NCBI GenBank assembly: GCA_031308135.1
Contig: JAHLJT010003656.1
Span: 53,266,827-53,330,826 of the forward strand
Source of the DNA: Acheta domesticus
Taxonomy: Eukaryota; Arthropoda; Insecta; Orthoptera; Gryllidae
DNA: 64,000 bases
Direction: 5' to 3'
This document shows positions 35,138 through 46,659 of the stretch, piece by piece; the stretch's first letter is position 1; every line of letters starts with the position of its first letter. The notes beneath the pieces were generated by a model. That model searched no databases. It had not been told where the DNA came from and saw nothing but the letters and a program-made list of their open reading frames with translations. Both the position numbers and the translations under genes were made by a program.

Positions 35138-35313
35138 CAGAGGCGTATCTAGGTATTCAGGTGCCCATGGCAAGCATCAAATTTGCGCCCCTGTCAGGAT
35201 TCTTCAAATGAGGGGTGTTGTTATTTGTTGTGGCGGGTATTCTCTAATTAGCGCCCCTTGCGAGTGGCGCCCATGGCACGTGCCATGTCTGCCGTACCGT
35301 AGATACGCCTCTG
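35138..35313. mobile_element. 176-bp hAT-type MITE
   Basis: Terminal inverted repeats CAGAGGCGTATCTA (35138-35151) and TAGATACGCCTCTG (35300-35313) are a perfect 14-bp match. They are flanked by the perfect 8-bp duplication CCGTCATC (35130-35137, 35314-35321). An 8-bp duplication and termini beginning CAGAGGCG are the hallmarks of the hAT superfamily. At this length it cannot encode a transposase, so it depended on one supplied elsewhere. Confidence 0.93.
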
Positions 35314-35530
35314 CCGTCATCTACGCTAAGGAGGCTGCAGGTTCGAGTCACGCGAAGGCATGGTCATATTTGTGATTGTCCCTTCATCTCTCATCATCAT
35401 CCGATCATTTCATAATTCACAATTCAAGGTGTAACAACCTTGTCTTGTCAAGGGATACAGTGAAAAAGCAGATCCCCATTGTGACACACGTTAATCGTGT
35501 AGCGTGGTCAGAAATGGCCCAAACGCAAAA

Positions 35531-35531
35531 A

Positions 35532-35585
<54 letters not shown>
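35531..35585 (+). repeat. (TAA)n array, SINE C tail
   Basis: An almost pure TAA array at the 3' end of SINE C. Confidence 0.93.
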
Positions 35586-35587
<2 letters not shown>

Positions 35588-35589
35588 GT

Positions 35590-38500
35590 TCAATAAGACT
35601 GATGCCTTCATTTTGATTTTCTGATAATAGTTTTAGTTATAATTAGTTTTTCATCCGACCCGGAACATATAACTTATTTGGATTTACGTACCTTTTAAAC
35701 CTAGATGACGATATGTAATGCTCTTCAACGATATTGCCATAGGTATATTTATACCAGTAGAATGTAACGTGGATATAGTCTCTCACACCCCGTAATCTAA
35801 GGATATTTGGCCTGCTATATTGACTTTTTAAAACAATTTCCGATTGTATACTCATGCTGGAAATTGACATATGGTTCTTGAATCACCAACTTTGATGATT
35901 GCTACGAACTTCATTAGGGTGGTGAAAATCTGACAAAATGTACGGTGAAGACAATATCCCTCCACCCTTCGCAAAGATACGTACAAAATTGCACAAGTCT
36001 TGAAGTTACTACACAGGTGCTACACAGGCTAATGTATTTGTAGCACGACTGGTTATGACAAAACACTTATTAATTGGGGCCTCCATGACAACCTATACCT
36101 ACTTTTTTAATGACGACCATGACGATGGTTTAACCACGATAATTATTCAACAAATAAATTAATGAATCGTAAACTTGTATAGTTTCAAAGTAGCTGAACT
36201 CCTTCATTTCAATGTTAAGTTTTCTTCTATTACAGGAAAAAAAACTATTAATTCTTTAGCTTCATAAATTGACACGTTCAATACTTTGAAAAAAATCTTA
36301 AATTTTCAGTTCCATTTTAGACACGGTCTAGAGACCTTAGTTAATAAACGCTCTGGAAAAAGTGAGGTTCCTGACGTTTTAAGCGACCGGTCGTGACATG
36401 TCAAGTCCTTTCATATTTCTCCAGAAGCGACTTCGATTGAGAAACCTTTCCTTTGCACTTTCTTTGAGCTTCTCCGGAGCTCTAGTAGGGCAGCGCGTAT
36501 CTCCAGTTGCATGTTTTATGACTTGCAAATATCTCCTCACATTAAGAAAAGTCAGCTACTAAAACATACGCTCAACTCGTCGAAATCTTTTGTGAGTTCG
36601 ACGTTTGAGTAGCTTCCTGGAACGATTTTTCCTCGACACCCACATGTTGTCATGCGTGGAATGAGTGATAACAGATGGGTTATCTCGCAGTAGTCTGAAC
36701 GTCTAAAGGTTATTTACGTTTCTAAAGTTGAGTGTGCCGCTTTATATCCCAGATAAAAAGTATCTCCCGACGACTCCGTAGAAGAACAAGCGGTACCAGG
36801 TCGAAAATAAATATTTTTAATATTCCTAGATTTGTACCTGCTGCCCACGTTTCCACTTGACTGATGTATTTAAATAACTATAGTAACAATTTTAACGCCA
36901 ATCTGCAATGAACACTACAACCTAGAACCTTAAAAATCCAATAAAAGTCTGAAATAATGCATGTTAAAGTTTCATTGCATTTAAATATTTTAAGTATTAG
37001 TATAAACATCACTAGTGATTCTTATTGACATTTAAAATGCTGATTTCACTGAAAGCATACACTAAACGGGTTTTTATTTTAATACAATTAGTCAAAAGGA
37101 TAAAATAAATTCTTTGAATTATCTAATTATCTACACAGAACCTAACTTTTTATAAGGAAATATAAATGGTTTAGAATTTACTGCTACCTGGCTCTAATAA
37201 ACTGCCGAATAAATAATTACGGTTTTTAATATTTTATAAGACTATATCGCTTTTTTACTGAAAATTTGTCATTATCTAATAATTCTAATATAAGAGAAGA
37301 ATATATCAAATTATTTTCATTTTGTCTCTGTTTGCGCAAATATTTTGTAGAAATGACTAAAATAATTATTCCAAATGTGTTCTATATAATAATCTTTATT
37401 ATTTAGCTTTAAATGATATATAGAAAAACTGAGTGAAACCCATGGAGATTCTGATATGTTTTCTTAGTGACAAGTCCACAGTCATCTGACATTTTTATTA
37501 GTTTGACTTCTTTTCTGAATATCAAAATAGTGTGTGCAACCTCGGTCGTTTAAAAAACAAAATAATAATTTGAAAATGTTATTTTCTTGTGCATGTTAAG
37601 GGATATTCAAAATCTGTTTCCTAGTAGAACATACTAACTAATTCACTTTTAACTTTCAAACACTGTAAGACTAATAAATTGCTTTCTAAGAAAACGTAAT
37701 TTTAAGTTTGTTTGACTAGGGTTTACTCGATCATTTCTGCTGTCGGATTTTAAAGTTTGTTTCCTCTTCTCCTTCAGTTTCATAACGAAATTATCTCGAT
37801 AATGAGTAACAAAATGTTTTATAAATATAACCACACTTTTATGAATATTACACTACCTCATTCTTGGAACTCGTGTGGTTGGCTTTACGCTCTTTTGCCA
37901 ACGTCAATGTGTGGTTACGAACAGGCACACTCAGTCTTTAAATCCTTAAACTATCCTCGCCTACATTCACTCCGTTAATGTTGGGTACTTAAATTTTTCA
38001 AATGCAACGAATCATCGTATTAACGAGAGTTCCTCTATTAATTAAAAATAATCGCTTTCATAACATGGTTGGGTTTTTATTGTGTATTTTGTGAATAGTA
38101 AGTGTTTTTCCCAGATCTACTCTTGAAGACGTTGCAGGAAGAAAAAGCATTTAGTTCAATGATCAGTCTACAAGAGGAATATGATAATTGTTTCCAGCAG
38201 AGCAAAATAACATTTGGACTAGTTTGATAAACTTTACGCAATTTCGTCGTTAAGAAATAGGTATTGATACTGAACTAAAAAGGTAAAGGAACATCTGGAC
38301 ACCATGCGATGCAGCATTACGAGCAAACAAATATAACTCATTACGTTACCGGTACATAACTGTTTTTATCATCCATTCAATATTAATTAAATTATAAATG
38401 TATTTTGCTTAGTTATGGCGTTATCCTTATTAATACTTGGCCAAAGAATTGTGGCAGACAAATCATAAACAAGCAACAAAACAAGCATTACAGCCCCAAA

Positions 38501-39910
38501 ACTGATTCTGATACAGAAGTACGCTATCCAAGAAAACAAAGAATATAGGAATAAGTTTATTTTGATTAATAGAGACAAATAATCATTGAAAACGTAGTCT
38601 GTTGAAGAAACAATGTTGACATTTATTAGGTTTATTTTGCATGTGCCTCGAATTACAATTCGTAGATTGGCTTGTTTTTCGCATTAATGTTAAAAGTTAT
38701 TTACTTTGAATTATCCGCTTTATAATATTCAATTATCTTTACTGAATACATTGAATGGCAAAATATTGAAATAAGTTGTTTTTAACTCTGGGTGCCTGTT
38801 ATCCGTGAATCATTCTACTGATAGTATTGTATACCAATGTAGAGGTTAGTTGGTGTAAGACGACATAAAATAACAGAAAATGGACTATCGAATCTCCAAA
38901 ATATGTATTCTACGCAGCTTAATCCTACTACCAAGGTCAAATGAACTATCAAAATACTACTTACTAATTATTGATAAAATATGTTTTAATTAAATATTTT
39001 CCGATTTTTGCACAGACAAATATGTCAAAATTATAAGTGAACCTAATTATGCAAGAACATGATGACATTTATTTGTATGAATACCTCGATTAATAAAACA
39101 GTCTCTGAATATATATAATTTCTCAATTAATGGAAAAGTGGTATATTGATGCTGAACTTAAAGAATTTGAGTCTTGAACTATCAAATAAGTAAATGTATT
39201 TATACCTCTTGAGGGTGGAAGGCAGTGGAAAAACACTACGTAACCCGTAACACCATGAATTTCATTATTCATTAGCTCATAGTGGCTGGTAGTGTGAGAC
39301 TTCGCATCAGTCTGAAGGCTGAAAACCAGAAATCCATCAGTGACGAAGTGACGGATGTTTTGAATTTCGCCGGCCCATGTGTTTCCTCTTTACCAATTTT
39401 TTTAAACAACTATAAATAGACTCTAAAATTATATAGATATTAAATATATATTACTCGTATATTTAATTAATGTTAACAATTAAAATATCTTTAAAATGTG
39501 AATTTTAAACGATGAGCGCAAGTTTAAATTGAAACTTTCAAGTAGAAAATGACGTACCACAGAAAAACTTCTAAAAAAATTGTTTGTATGTTATGTTTTT
39601 ATGGTTGTTTATATATTTAGAACAAAAATTAAAATGAAAGTATACATAAAAAAAGTGTTAAAAATATATATTATGTTAGATATATCTATGATGACCCAAC
39701 GACCAAACAACAGATTACAAACACAGTTGCAATTAATTGGCGAAGCAACGATATCAGTCGTTGTAACGACGATATCAGCGTTTATATTCGCTGTAAAGCC
39801 GTTTTTAGGCATACACTGTGCATACTAGTTGTTTGATTTACTTCCAATTCGTTCATCGCTAATACGTTTCTTCACAATAAACATAGTTTTCTTCGTGGTG
39901 TGTTGTTTAT
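35590..39910. other. Long AT-rich stretch without recognised genes
   Basis: About 4.3 kb of AT-rich sequence. A small cluster at 39745-39780 has ACGATATCAG twice, either side of a CGTTGTAACG inverted repeat, but no transposon ends were found. No gene supported. Confidence 0.5.
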
Positions 39911-39914
39911 GGTA

Positions 39915-40330
39915 TTGTCCGCAGCCGCCTTGGCGCGCGGCCGCGAGGGGTCGGGCGGGTCGTTGAAGTCTCCGCGCAGCGCCGGGCCGCCCCGGGCGCC
40001 GCCGCGCTAGGCCCAAACCCCAGCGCTGGCCCCGCGCCGCCGCGCCGCGCCCGGCTCCACCGCACCGCACAGCGTCGCGACGGCGGCGACGACGACAGAC
40101 GGTCAGCTCGGGCACCTGACGCGTGCCGCCGTGCGCTCGTTGGCGGCAGGTGACGTCACGGCCGGTCGCTTCCGCACGCACCCCGAGCGACCGCCGCCCC
40201 CACCGCCTCCGCCCCCGCCGCCGTGAGATGTGATTTCCACCGTAGTGCCGTCGAAACAGTCCAGTGCGTCAAACCGGCCGGTTATGACGGGAGAAAACCC
40301 CCGCTCGCCGCTTATTGACGTGATTTTCTA
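39915..40330. other. CpG island 10
   Basis: A CpG-dense block with GCC runs (about 39997-40060, 40190-40222). It includes a perfect palindromic cAMP-response element. A minus-strand frame (39825-40181) covers it, but the composition-driven translation gives no domain. Promoter function is likely but unproven. Confidence 0.6.
40151..40158. promoter_or_regulatory. Palindromic CRE, TGACGTCA
   Basis: The full 8-bp consensus cAMP-response element (CREB/ATF binding site) within CpG island 10. A half-site TGACG recurs nearby (40315-40322, TTGACGTG). Confidence 0.5.
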
Positions 40331-42420
40331 GGAAAACTGGCATTGTTATTATGAACTTTATTTCCATTTGCGTGATCTACAGTCGATGGTTTTGCTTTCG
40401 TCAGATCTAGTTGAATATTGTATAAGCTAATGCACGAAATAAGTTGATAGCCATGATATCAAATCTGTTTAGGTGAAGGAAAATCAGTTCGTGAAGGCGG
40501 AAAGGTTTTTTTTTGTGCACGTGTCAAACTACACGTCAACTCTTCTTCCATTCACACGCATCTATTCTTGATATTTGGGTTCTTCGTGTATGCTGTTGCC
40601 CTAGACACATAACTATATAAATGTTACACATAAGTATATTCAAAAACAATACTGATGTGAGACAACACTGCAAAACCCTGCCTCTCACATATTTTTACGA
40701 GTGCGCTTCACACAGTGGAATCTGATGCACCCCTGCTATTCACCACTTAACTATAGTAGGAAGAAAACTAGTGACAAAATAAAGTTTTGACATAAATGAA
40801 GTGAACAGTTTTTAATGCCGGATTGTTTATTGGAATATATTATGTGCTTTTTAAGGAAAATTATCCTTTGCCTATGTCATTAAAAGTTACCGCAATATTT
40901 ATTAAATCTAAGTTAAAAAATGTGTTGTTTCCCGGATTTCCTGAAAATATCGTATGCGTCCTTTTCTAAATGACCCATCAAATTGAATGAGAACCATAGA
41001 GCGTATCTTGCCTTTCGCGGATTCAGTGATGAAATGTTACCGTATAACGTCTATTTATTTACTATTTATTTATTTACTTTCTTATCGGAAGGGAGGAACA
41101 GTTATTACGTGAATTCGTCGGCTGCAATGGTGCTGACATTAATAGCAAACTAAAGTGTGAAGCTATAAGTAGAAGTATAAAAAATGTAGATATAAGTAGA
41201 AATATAAAGTATGTAGAAAGCAGATACGAATTCCTAGTGTAGATGATTTCCAAAACGACTGAAATAACGTAGTTCCCTGAAAGGGAATATCAGAGGATCA
41301 CCTACGAAATGATTTAGACTCAATATTGTCGGGCATTTTCGTGTTTTCCTTTCGTATGAACGGCCCAGCTCGGAAAGGCATTACCACAGAATCCCTAGTT
41401 TTGAGATGCTGCTGTTTTAAACATTAATATCACTCAAACTTTCAGTTACATCTATTGTATCCGAAATGTATTATTAATTTTCTACCGTTATGCCAAAGGT
41501 TTCTAATTCAACTGATGAAAACTGTTTTTCAGAGCAATAATAAACTTTGAAACAGCAATATCCCAAAACTTAAAATTTTGATGGGTTGCTTTTTGGAACT
41601 GGGCTGTCGACATTTTGCAGCCAGATGTTTGAACAATGAAACTCGAACGACGCTACATTTTTCACTACGAACAGTTTTCAGGTTTAGGAGGTAGAGTACG
41701 GCTTATATTTTAATCCCAACTTTCGTCTGAAGTATTTAATTTCCCGCACTTACAATTTTTTTAGATTAAGTATTTTTTTCGTTTTTTCATACCTTGGAAT
41801 ACATTGAAAGTATTTGCTTTAATTCACTCAGTTTTATTAAGTGAACTGTAAAATAATTTTAAGGAAAAATGTCTCCGGCTTACCTGAATCAGATTCCGAA
41901 AATTACGCCTTCCGTCATTTATCAACCGAACCACGGTTTCTTTTGTTAGCCCATCCAATTACAATAAAATTCAAGAGCTTTGTAAATAGAGATGTATTTT
42001 TGAAATTATAAAATTATTTTTGCATTGTTTGGCCACAATGCTTCTCATTAAATATCATTTACTGTAAAACGAGAAAACAATGTATGTTCCTTCGCGTTTT
42101 TTGTCTGTATAGCAATCCACTTAATCACTGTTTAAAAATGTATCACTTTTCGGAAATATTTTTTTGTGAAAAAGAATTTTTAGAGACATTTTTAAACTGG
42201 TTTTTCATTAAACATACATATTTTATTTTCGATGATATTTCTTGACGATGTCATTCTTAGGTTCCAATGACGAAAGTAAAGTGCCCGAGATTAATGAAAA
42301 TACAGTTTGATCTTTGATCAGTTAAGGTGTTCAATAATGAAAATTTCATTGATCAGTCAGGGGAGAGATTCAAAAGACATTTATGTCAAAAAAACGGCAC
42401 TGACTAAGAGCAAATAACCT
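40330..42420. other. AT-rich region, nothing recognised
   Basis: A TTTA-type run occurs at 41050-41080. No gene or complete repeat supported. Confidence 0.45.
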
Positions 42421-42425
42421 TCGTC

Positions 42426-42494
42426 ACATATGTCACAATATCAAGAAAATAAATATCAAGCAGATACTTATTTGCTTGATATTCTGACATATGT
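42426..42494. ncRNA. Strong 69-nt hairpin, possible small-RNA precursor
   Basis: 27-bp arms (42426-42452 and 42468-42494) pair at 25 of 27 positions around a 15-base loop. The arms begin ACATATGTCA and end TGACATATGT. The length and near-complete pairing fit a pre-miRNA or a small palindromic transposon relic. The fold is symmetric, so the strand cannot be assigned. No expression evidence is available. Confidence 0.35.
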
Positions 42495-42499
42495 TGCAT

Positions 42500-43230
42500 A
42501 TGTAACTACTCGAGAGGCGACAGCGAGCCACAAGTCTGCGAAAATCAACTCCCGATCGGTGCCAACCCGCCAAAGCCACCTAGACAAACACTTCCCCCGA
42601 TCCATCTCATCTTGGCGATAAAGTGCGCAAACCACTTGTCAAAACGTTCTTCACGCCAATTACGATTGCCTTGCTTGCAGCGCCTACCATTATCCGCAAC
42701 GAAGTGGCGAGAGGTTCTTGGATTCGAGATGCAATTTATCTGCAAAACCTCAACTCGAACCGGGTCCTCTTGTCACGAACAATTCCACGATCGGAAACAA
42801 CAATTCCGTACAATGTATACACATTTATTCACTTGGGTTATCTTACGTCAAACTGAAATGGTTTTTGTAACAACGAAAGTTTTTCGAACACAATTGTTAA
42901 AATTGTTCACGGTCCACTATTAGCTACAATAAACAGTACCGTAATGTAAGAAATATTCAAACTAATCCATGACTTCCTATTAACTAATATCAACATCAGT
43001 ATGACACATTTTCTACGACGGGTAGTTAAATTTAAACGAAAATTATTGTTCATTAGAAGTTTTACTGAGAGGATAAAAAATGCTTGATATTCGTGTCATG
43101 ACATCATTTGACAATACTCGACTAGTTATCAATTTCGACCCAACGGCCTCGTTTGATAATTTTCGAACCTTATTTTGAAACTAGGTGTCTTACTCTACCT
43201 ATTTCGTCAATAACTATTAAATGGGTACTT
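42500..43230. other. Mixed region, nothing firmly recognised
   Basis: A moderately GC-rich patch (42500-42800) contains AACTCGAACCGGGTCC (42756-42771), a B-box-like sequence on the minus strand, but no A box or repeat partner was seen. Confidence 0.35.
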
Positions 43231-43234
43231 TTGA

Positions 43235-43470
43235 AGCGGGCCGTGCGCCGGGCTCTTTGGCGAGTCGTTTGCTCGCATTTCGGCGCCGCCGGAGCAGCCT
43301 TCCCTCCAGAGCTCCTTGCTGCTGCAGCGGAGCCGCCTTTGCCGCTGTGAGCAGAAAAAACGCGAACGACGGCGGCGGCGGCGGCAGGCATGGGGAGGGG
43401 GCGGTCGCGAAGCTGCAGCCGATGAGGCGATCACAAATAACCCCGCAGCGTAGACTTCGACGGAAAAAGC
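43235..43470. other. CpG island 11
   Basis: A CpG-rich block with a GGC run (43370-43385). Frames on both strands overlap. No gene supported. Confidence 0.5.
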
Positions 43471-43554
43471 TGCCGATATTAAAGGCAAGCGGCAACCAAT
43501 GAACTATATTAATTGATTTTCGTCTGTCACCGGCCTCGCTGGCAATGTCCTAGA

Positions 43555-43795
43555 GCGCGAAGCCGGTGGTGTAACGTTTAGCATATCTGACTGTTATACT
43601 TTTGTTTGCGGGTTGAAATTCGGGTTTTTTCTAACGAAAAAATCCTGCGTACGCCTTTCTTCGGAGGGGAAGTAAAGCCGGATGTCTCATGTTGTAAACT
43701 TACAGCATGTGAAAGATCCACATGCCTAAATTTTAATCTTCTGTTTCGTCGCCAATTGATATCTTCTTTTACTGCCAGATGGCAGTGATTTTCTT
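43555..43795 (+). mobile_element. tRNA-derived SINE (head preserved)
   Basis: A tRNA-like head: A-box-like GGTGGTGTAACGTTTAGC (43564-43581) and B-box-like GCGGGTTGAAATTCGGG (43608-43624, one base inserted relative to GGTTCGAATCCGG). The body runs towards 43790. The 3' end is uncertain. Confidence 0.55.
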
Positions 43796-44085
43796 GGTCC
43801 AGCGGAAGAGCAGTCTTGATGGTCTGAATCTCACCACGAAAAATAAGGAATCATTGAAGAGAATGAAATTCAAAGGCTCCCCGGTTGGATCCCGTACAAG
43901 ACCTGGGAGTTTTCACCATGTGATTGTGGTGTAGTTTGCCTTCTCATACCACCACGTATCCAAACTGAATATCACCTCATTAGTCATCATTCATCTATCC
44001 TCGTCGTCACTCATACGTCATAATCGCCCTGCCCTTCTGCGTACTGTGTAATGCGGAGCTAGCCATTACTGCGATTGCCCAGAAA
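43796..44085 (+). mobile_element. Second tRNA-derived SINE, adjacent
   Basis: A-box-like TTGGTCCAGCGGAAGAGC (about 43795-43812) and B-box-like CCCGGTTGGATCCCG (43879-43893). The distance is longer than in a tRNA, suggesting a short insertion in the head. The body has a pyrimidine-rich middle and a segment ending AGAAATGG (about 44081-44088). SINE C has a similar order of features (CATCATCAT, then a TCAGAAATGG-type motif before its tail), so the two families may share a body. Confidence 0.5.
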
Positions 44086-44779
44086 TGGGAGAACATAACT
44101 TCGTAAGCCTCCTGACGCCGACGTTAAAAAATGAATGTGACATTTATCACTCATGTGCCACTTGTAACCACGACGTTCCTATTGACATTTCCCGTGCAAC
44201 AGCAAAGTCCTCTGTTTCAAATTCTCCATTTTTATTTGATCAGATTTTAGAGGTTGATAGTGTTAATTCTGTGACCGATCCGCATCTGGTTACATACCAA
44301 CTACATAATTTTTTTTTCTGAAAATAAATGTATTTTGCCACACTACAAGTGATTTAGAATGAAGCTATATTATTAAAGGGTTCATGTCACTAGATAATTT
44401 TTAAAAAAAATGAAAGGTACAGTAGCGATTATTCGAGAAACGGCTAACCAAGGCTCCAAGAAACGGCCAACTTATCAAAGCTGAAGAAAAACCTTCGAAG
44501 AAGTAACTTTTTAGGTAAAAGAAGGGTAGGTGAAAGGGTAGGTAGGTGAAAGAAGCAGTTTCTGACAATTTTGCCAACAAAACATTTTTTCAAAGGCCTA
44601 GAAATGTTAATGTATAGATATGAAAAGCGGGTTTGAGTAAAATATGATTAAATTGAAAAGTTACGTAATTCTATCAAAAATAGTTAAGGCCAGAAACTTA
44701 TGGAACATACTAAATATTCTACAAATTTTACTTAAAAAACGTATTATATTTACATTTATTTTAATGAATTTAATTTTGT

Positions 44780-45325
44780 AATTTGTGTTTTATTATGCAT
44801 AGTTCATTGTAGCTAATATGAATGCCCTGTATCTGAATTAAGCGTAATATTTAACAGAAATATCAGGCTCGTATGTCTTGCGTGCTGTCGAGTCCATCTA
44901 GAAAATTAATAACGATAAGGAAACAAGTGACTTGAACCTCTACAAGTTACATAGGGGACTTCCCCTTCAGGTGCGAACGACCCAGGAGGCAAAAAGGACG
45001 AACTTCCCTTTTTGCAGTACGAAGGTGGTTGTCAAAGGGCTCTATCAATTGTCTTCTAAAAATTGGTTGTAATGCTGCGTTAAATACATTCAGTGACAGA
45101 CATCCCTGCCTCGAAACTAACACTGCTAATTAATATTACCCTCTCTTCAAACGTTCATACTTATCTTTACAGTATCTGATGAATACAGTGTACAGTGCGT
45201 AACAAATATGAGAAACAGTGTTGTGATGGGTAAATATAATACTTCGTATGGGATATTTCACTGCATATTTTCAACGTTTGTATTACATAAACCCATATAT
45301 ATTTTACAGATTATTACTGCGCGAA
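44780..45325 (+). repeat. Repeat Z copy 1 (0.5-kb direct repeat)
   Basis: This is collinear with 46160-46655. Shared landmarks in order are TTCATNGTAGCTAA, a CGAATC/GAGTCCATCT-AGAAAATT segment, GTGACTTGAAC/ATGACTTGAATTC, GAAGGTGGTT, GCAGATAT-like/ACAGACAT, and ATGAATACAGTGTACAGTGCGTAA matched by ATGAATGTACTGTGCGTAA, then TTTTGTGATGG-like and ATATATT...TTACTGCG. Divergence is high, so the duplication or transposition is old. No coding frame. Confidence 0.6.
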
Positions 45326-45589
45326 AATCCGGTCCCGAGTCGTCAGTAGAAAACCATCCTGTAAAACGGAACTCAGAAGTAAATAAATTAACTTTTGCAA
45401 TAGTAGCGAGCAGGTGTGTGGTCTGCGCGCGCCTGTCACCGATTCCAGAAATGTCGGGATCACCCTGAATTTGATTCTCTTGGGATACGCTTGTAAAACA
45501 TTGTGAAGTTTGTCATTGTGTCTATAATTTTTAGTTGACGCTCTACACGTTAAAGTGTCCAATTACATTGTGGTTTTGTATTGTAATAT

Positions 45590-45632
45590 ACCTTTACCTT
45601 TACCCCTACCTTTACCTTTACCAAACAAGATC
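45590..45632 (+). repeat. (CCTTTA)n short array
   Basis: About six hexamer units with one CCCCTA variant. It is not the TTAGG insect telomere repeat. Confidence 0.7.
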
Positions 45633-46159
45633 CTTTACCAAATGAACTCTGGAATATTCAATTTTTTTCGTACCTGGAGTTCTCGCTGACCTAAATATCC
45701 GTTCTTAACGCAAGTTCATTATTTACTGCACTTCGTTGCAAAGTAATTCTATTCTTCTAGCTCTGTAATTGCAAATATAATGTAATTAGGAATATATAGT
45801 AAGGACGCAGATCACTTTTGTTTCAAATATTTGAAGTAAATTGGGGAAGCAATGATAAAAATCATTATGTGCTAGGAAATATAATCTGATTGTTAGAGCG
45901 TAACACCTAATGTGATAACTATTGATCGGATTTCAATGCAAATGCATATTTTCCCCTTTAGGCAGAGTATATGCACACACATAAAATACCCCTTTTCCAA
46001 TTATTTAAATAATTTTACGATGTGTATATTCACTGTTTTCTTAATATGCATAATTTTTCTGTAAATTGCTAATTATTCGGTATATTTTGCTTGAAAACGG
46101 TTATCTTTAATCATTTATTTACTAGGTATATTTAATAAATTTAATATTTAATTTTATAA

Positions 46160-46655
46160 TATGTGTTTCTATTCATGTGGTTCATAGTAGCTAAATCAAT
46201 ATCGCGTATCTACATTGTGAAGGATATTTCGTAGAAAAATCACGATTGTTTCGAGTATAAAGTGCCATCGAATCTATCTCGAAAATTGGGAACGCTGACG
46301 AACACACATGACTTGAATTCGTATAAATCACTGAGGGGGCTTTTACGACAAATTAAATGAAGAAGATGCAAATTCGAAAGGAACTTACCTTTTCCTGATG
46401 TGAAGGTGGTTAATAAGGGACTCTCAGAATTTTTAAACGTGTCTCTAATGCTATTTGTTTAAAGCATTTAGCGGCAGATATTCTATTGTGGAAACTAATA
46501 TTGCCAATAATACACTTTAAAATTTGATTGAGCAGTACAGTAAAAATAATGCGTCAGATGAATGTACTGTGCGTAAAAAATGAGAGAAAGTTTTGTGATG
46601 GATTACTGTACATTATAGAGTATATTTTAATCCACATATATTACTGCGTAAATGC
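46160..46655 (+). repeat. Repeat Z copy 2
   Basis: The second member of the diverged direct-repeat pair described at 44780-45325, in the same orientation with an offset of about 1.35 kb. The sequence between the copies and after this copy does not obviously match, so a simple tandem duplication is not established. Confidence 0.6.
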
Positions 46656-46659
46656 AAAC

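Larger units (their letters stand above)
35100..35590 (+). mobile_element. SINE C with (TAA)n tail, split by a hAT MITE
   Basis: Outside the insert (35138-35313 plus one 8-bp duplication) the sequence reads through GGCCCCATGGCACAGATTG, CCGTCATCTACGC and then a B-box-like GCAGGTTCGAGTCA (35337-35350), followed by a body of about 175 bp and a (TAA)n tail (35531-35585). This is the layout of a tRNA-derived SINE. The A box is weak and I find no target-site duplication. Confidence 0.7.

Noticed and set aside
45590..45632. Telomere-like repeat
   Set aside because: The unit is CCTTTA, not the insect CCTAA/TTAGG, and there are only about six units.
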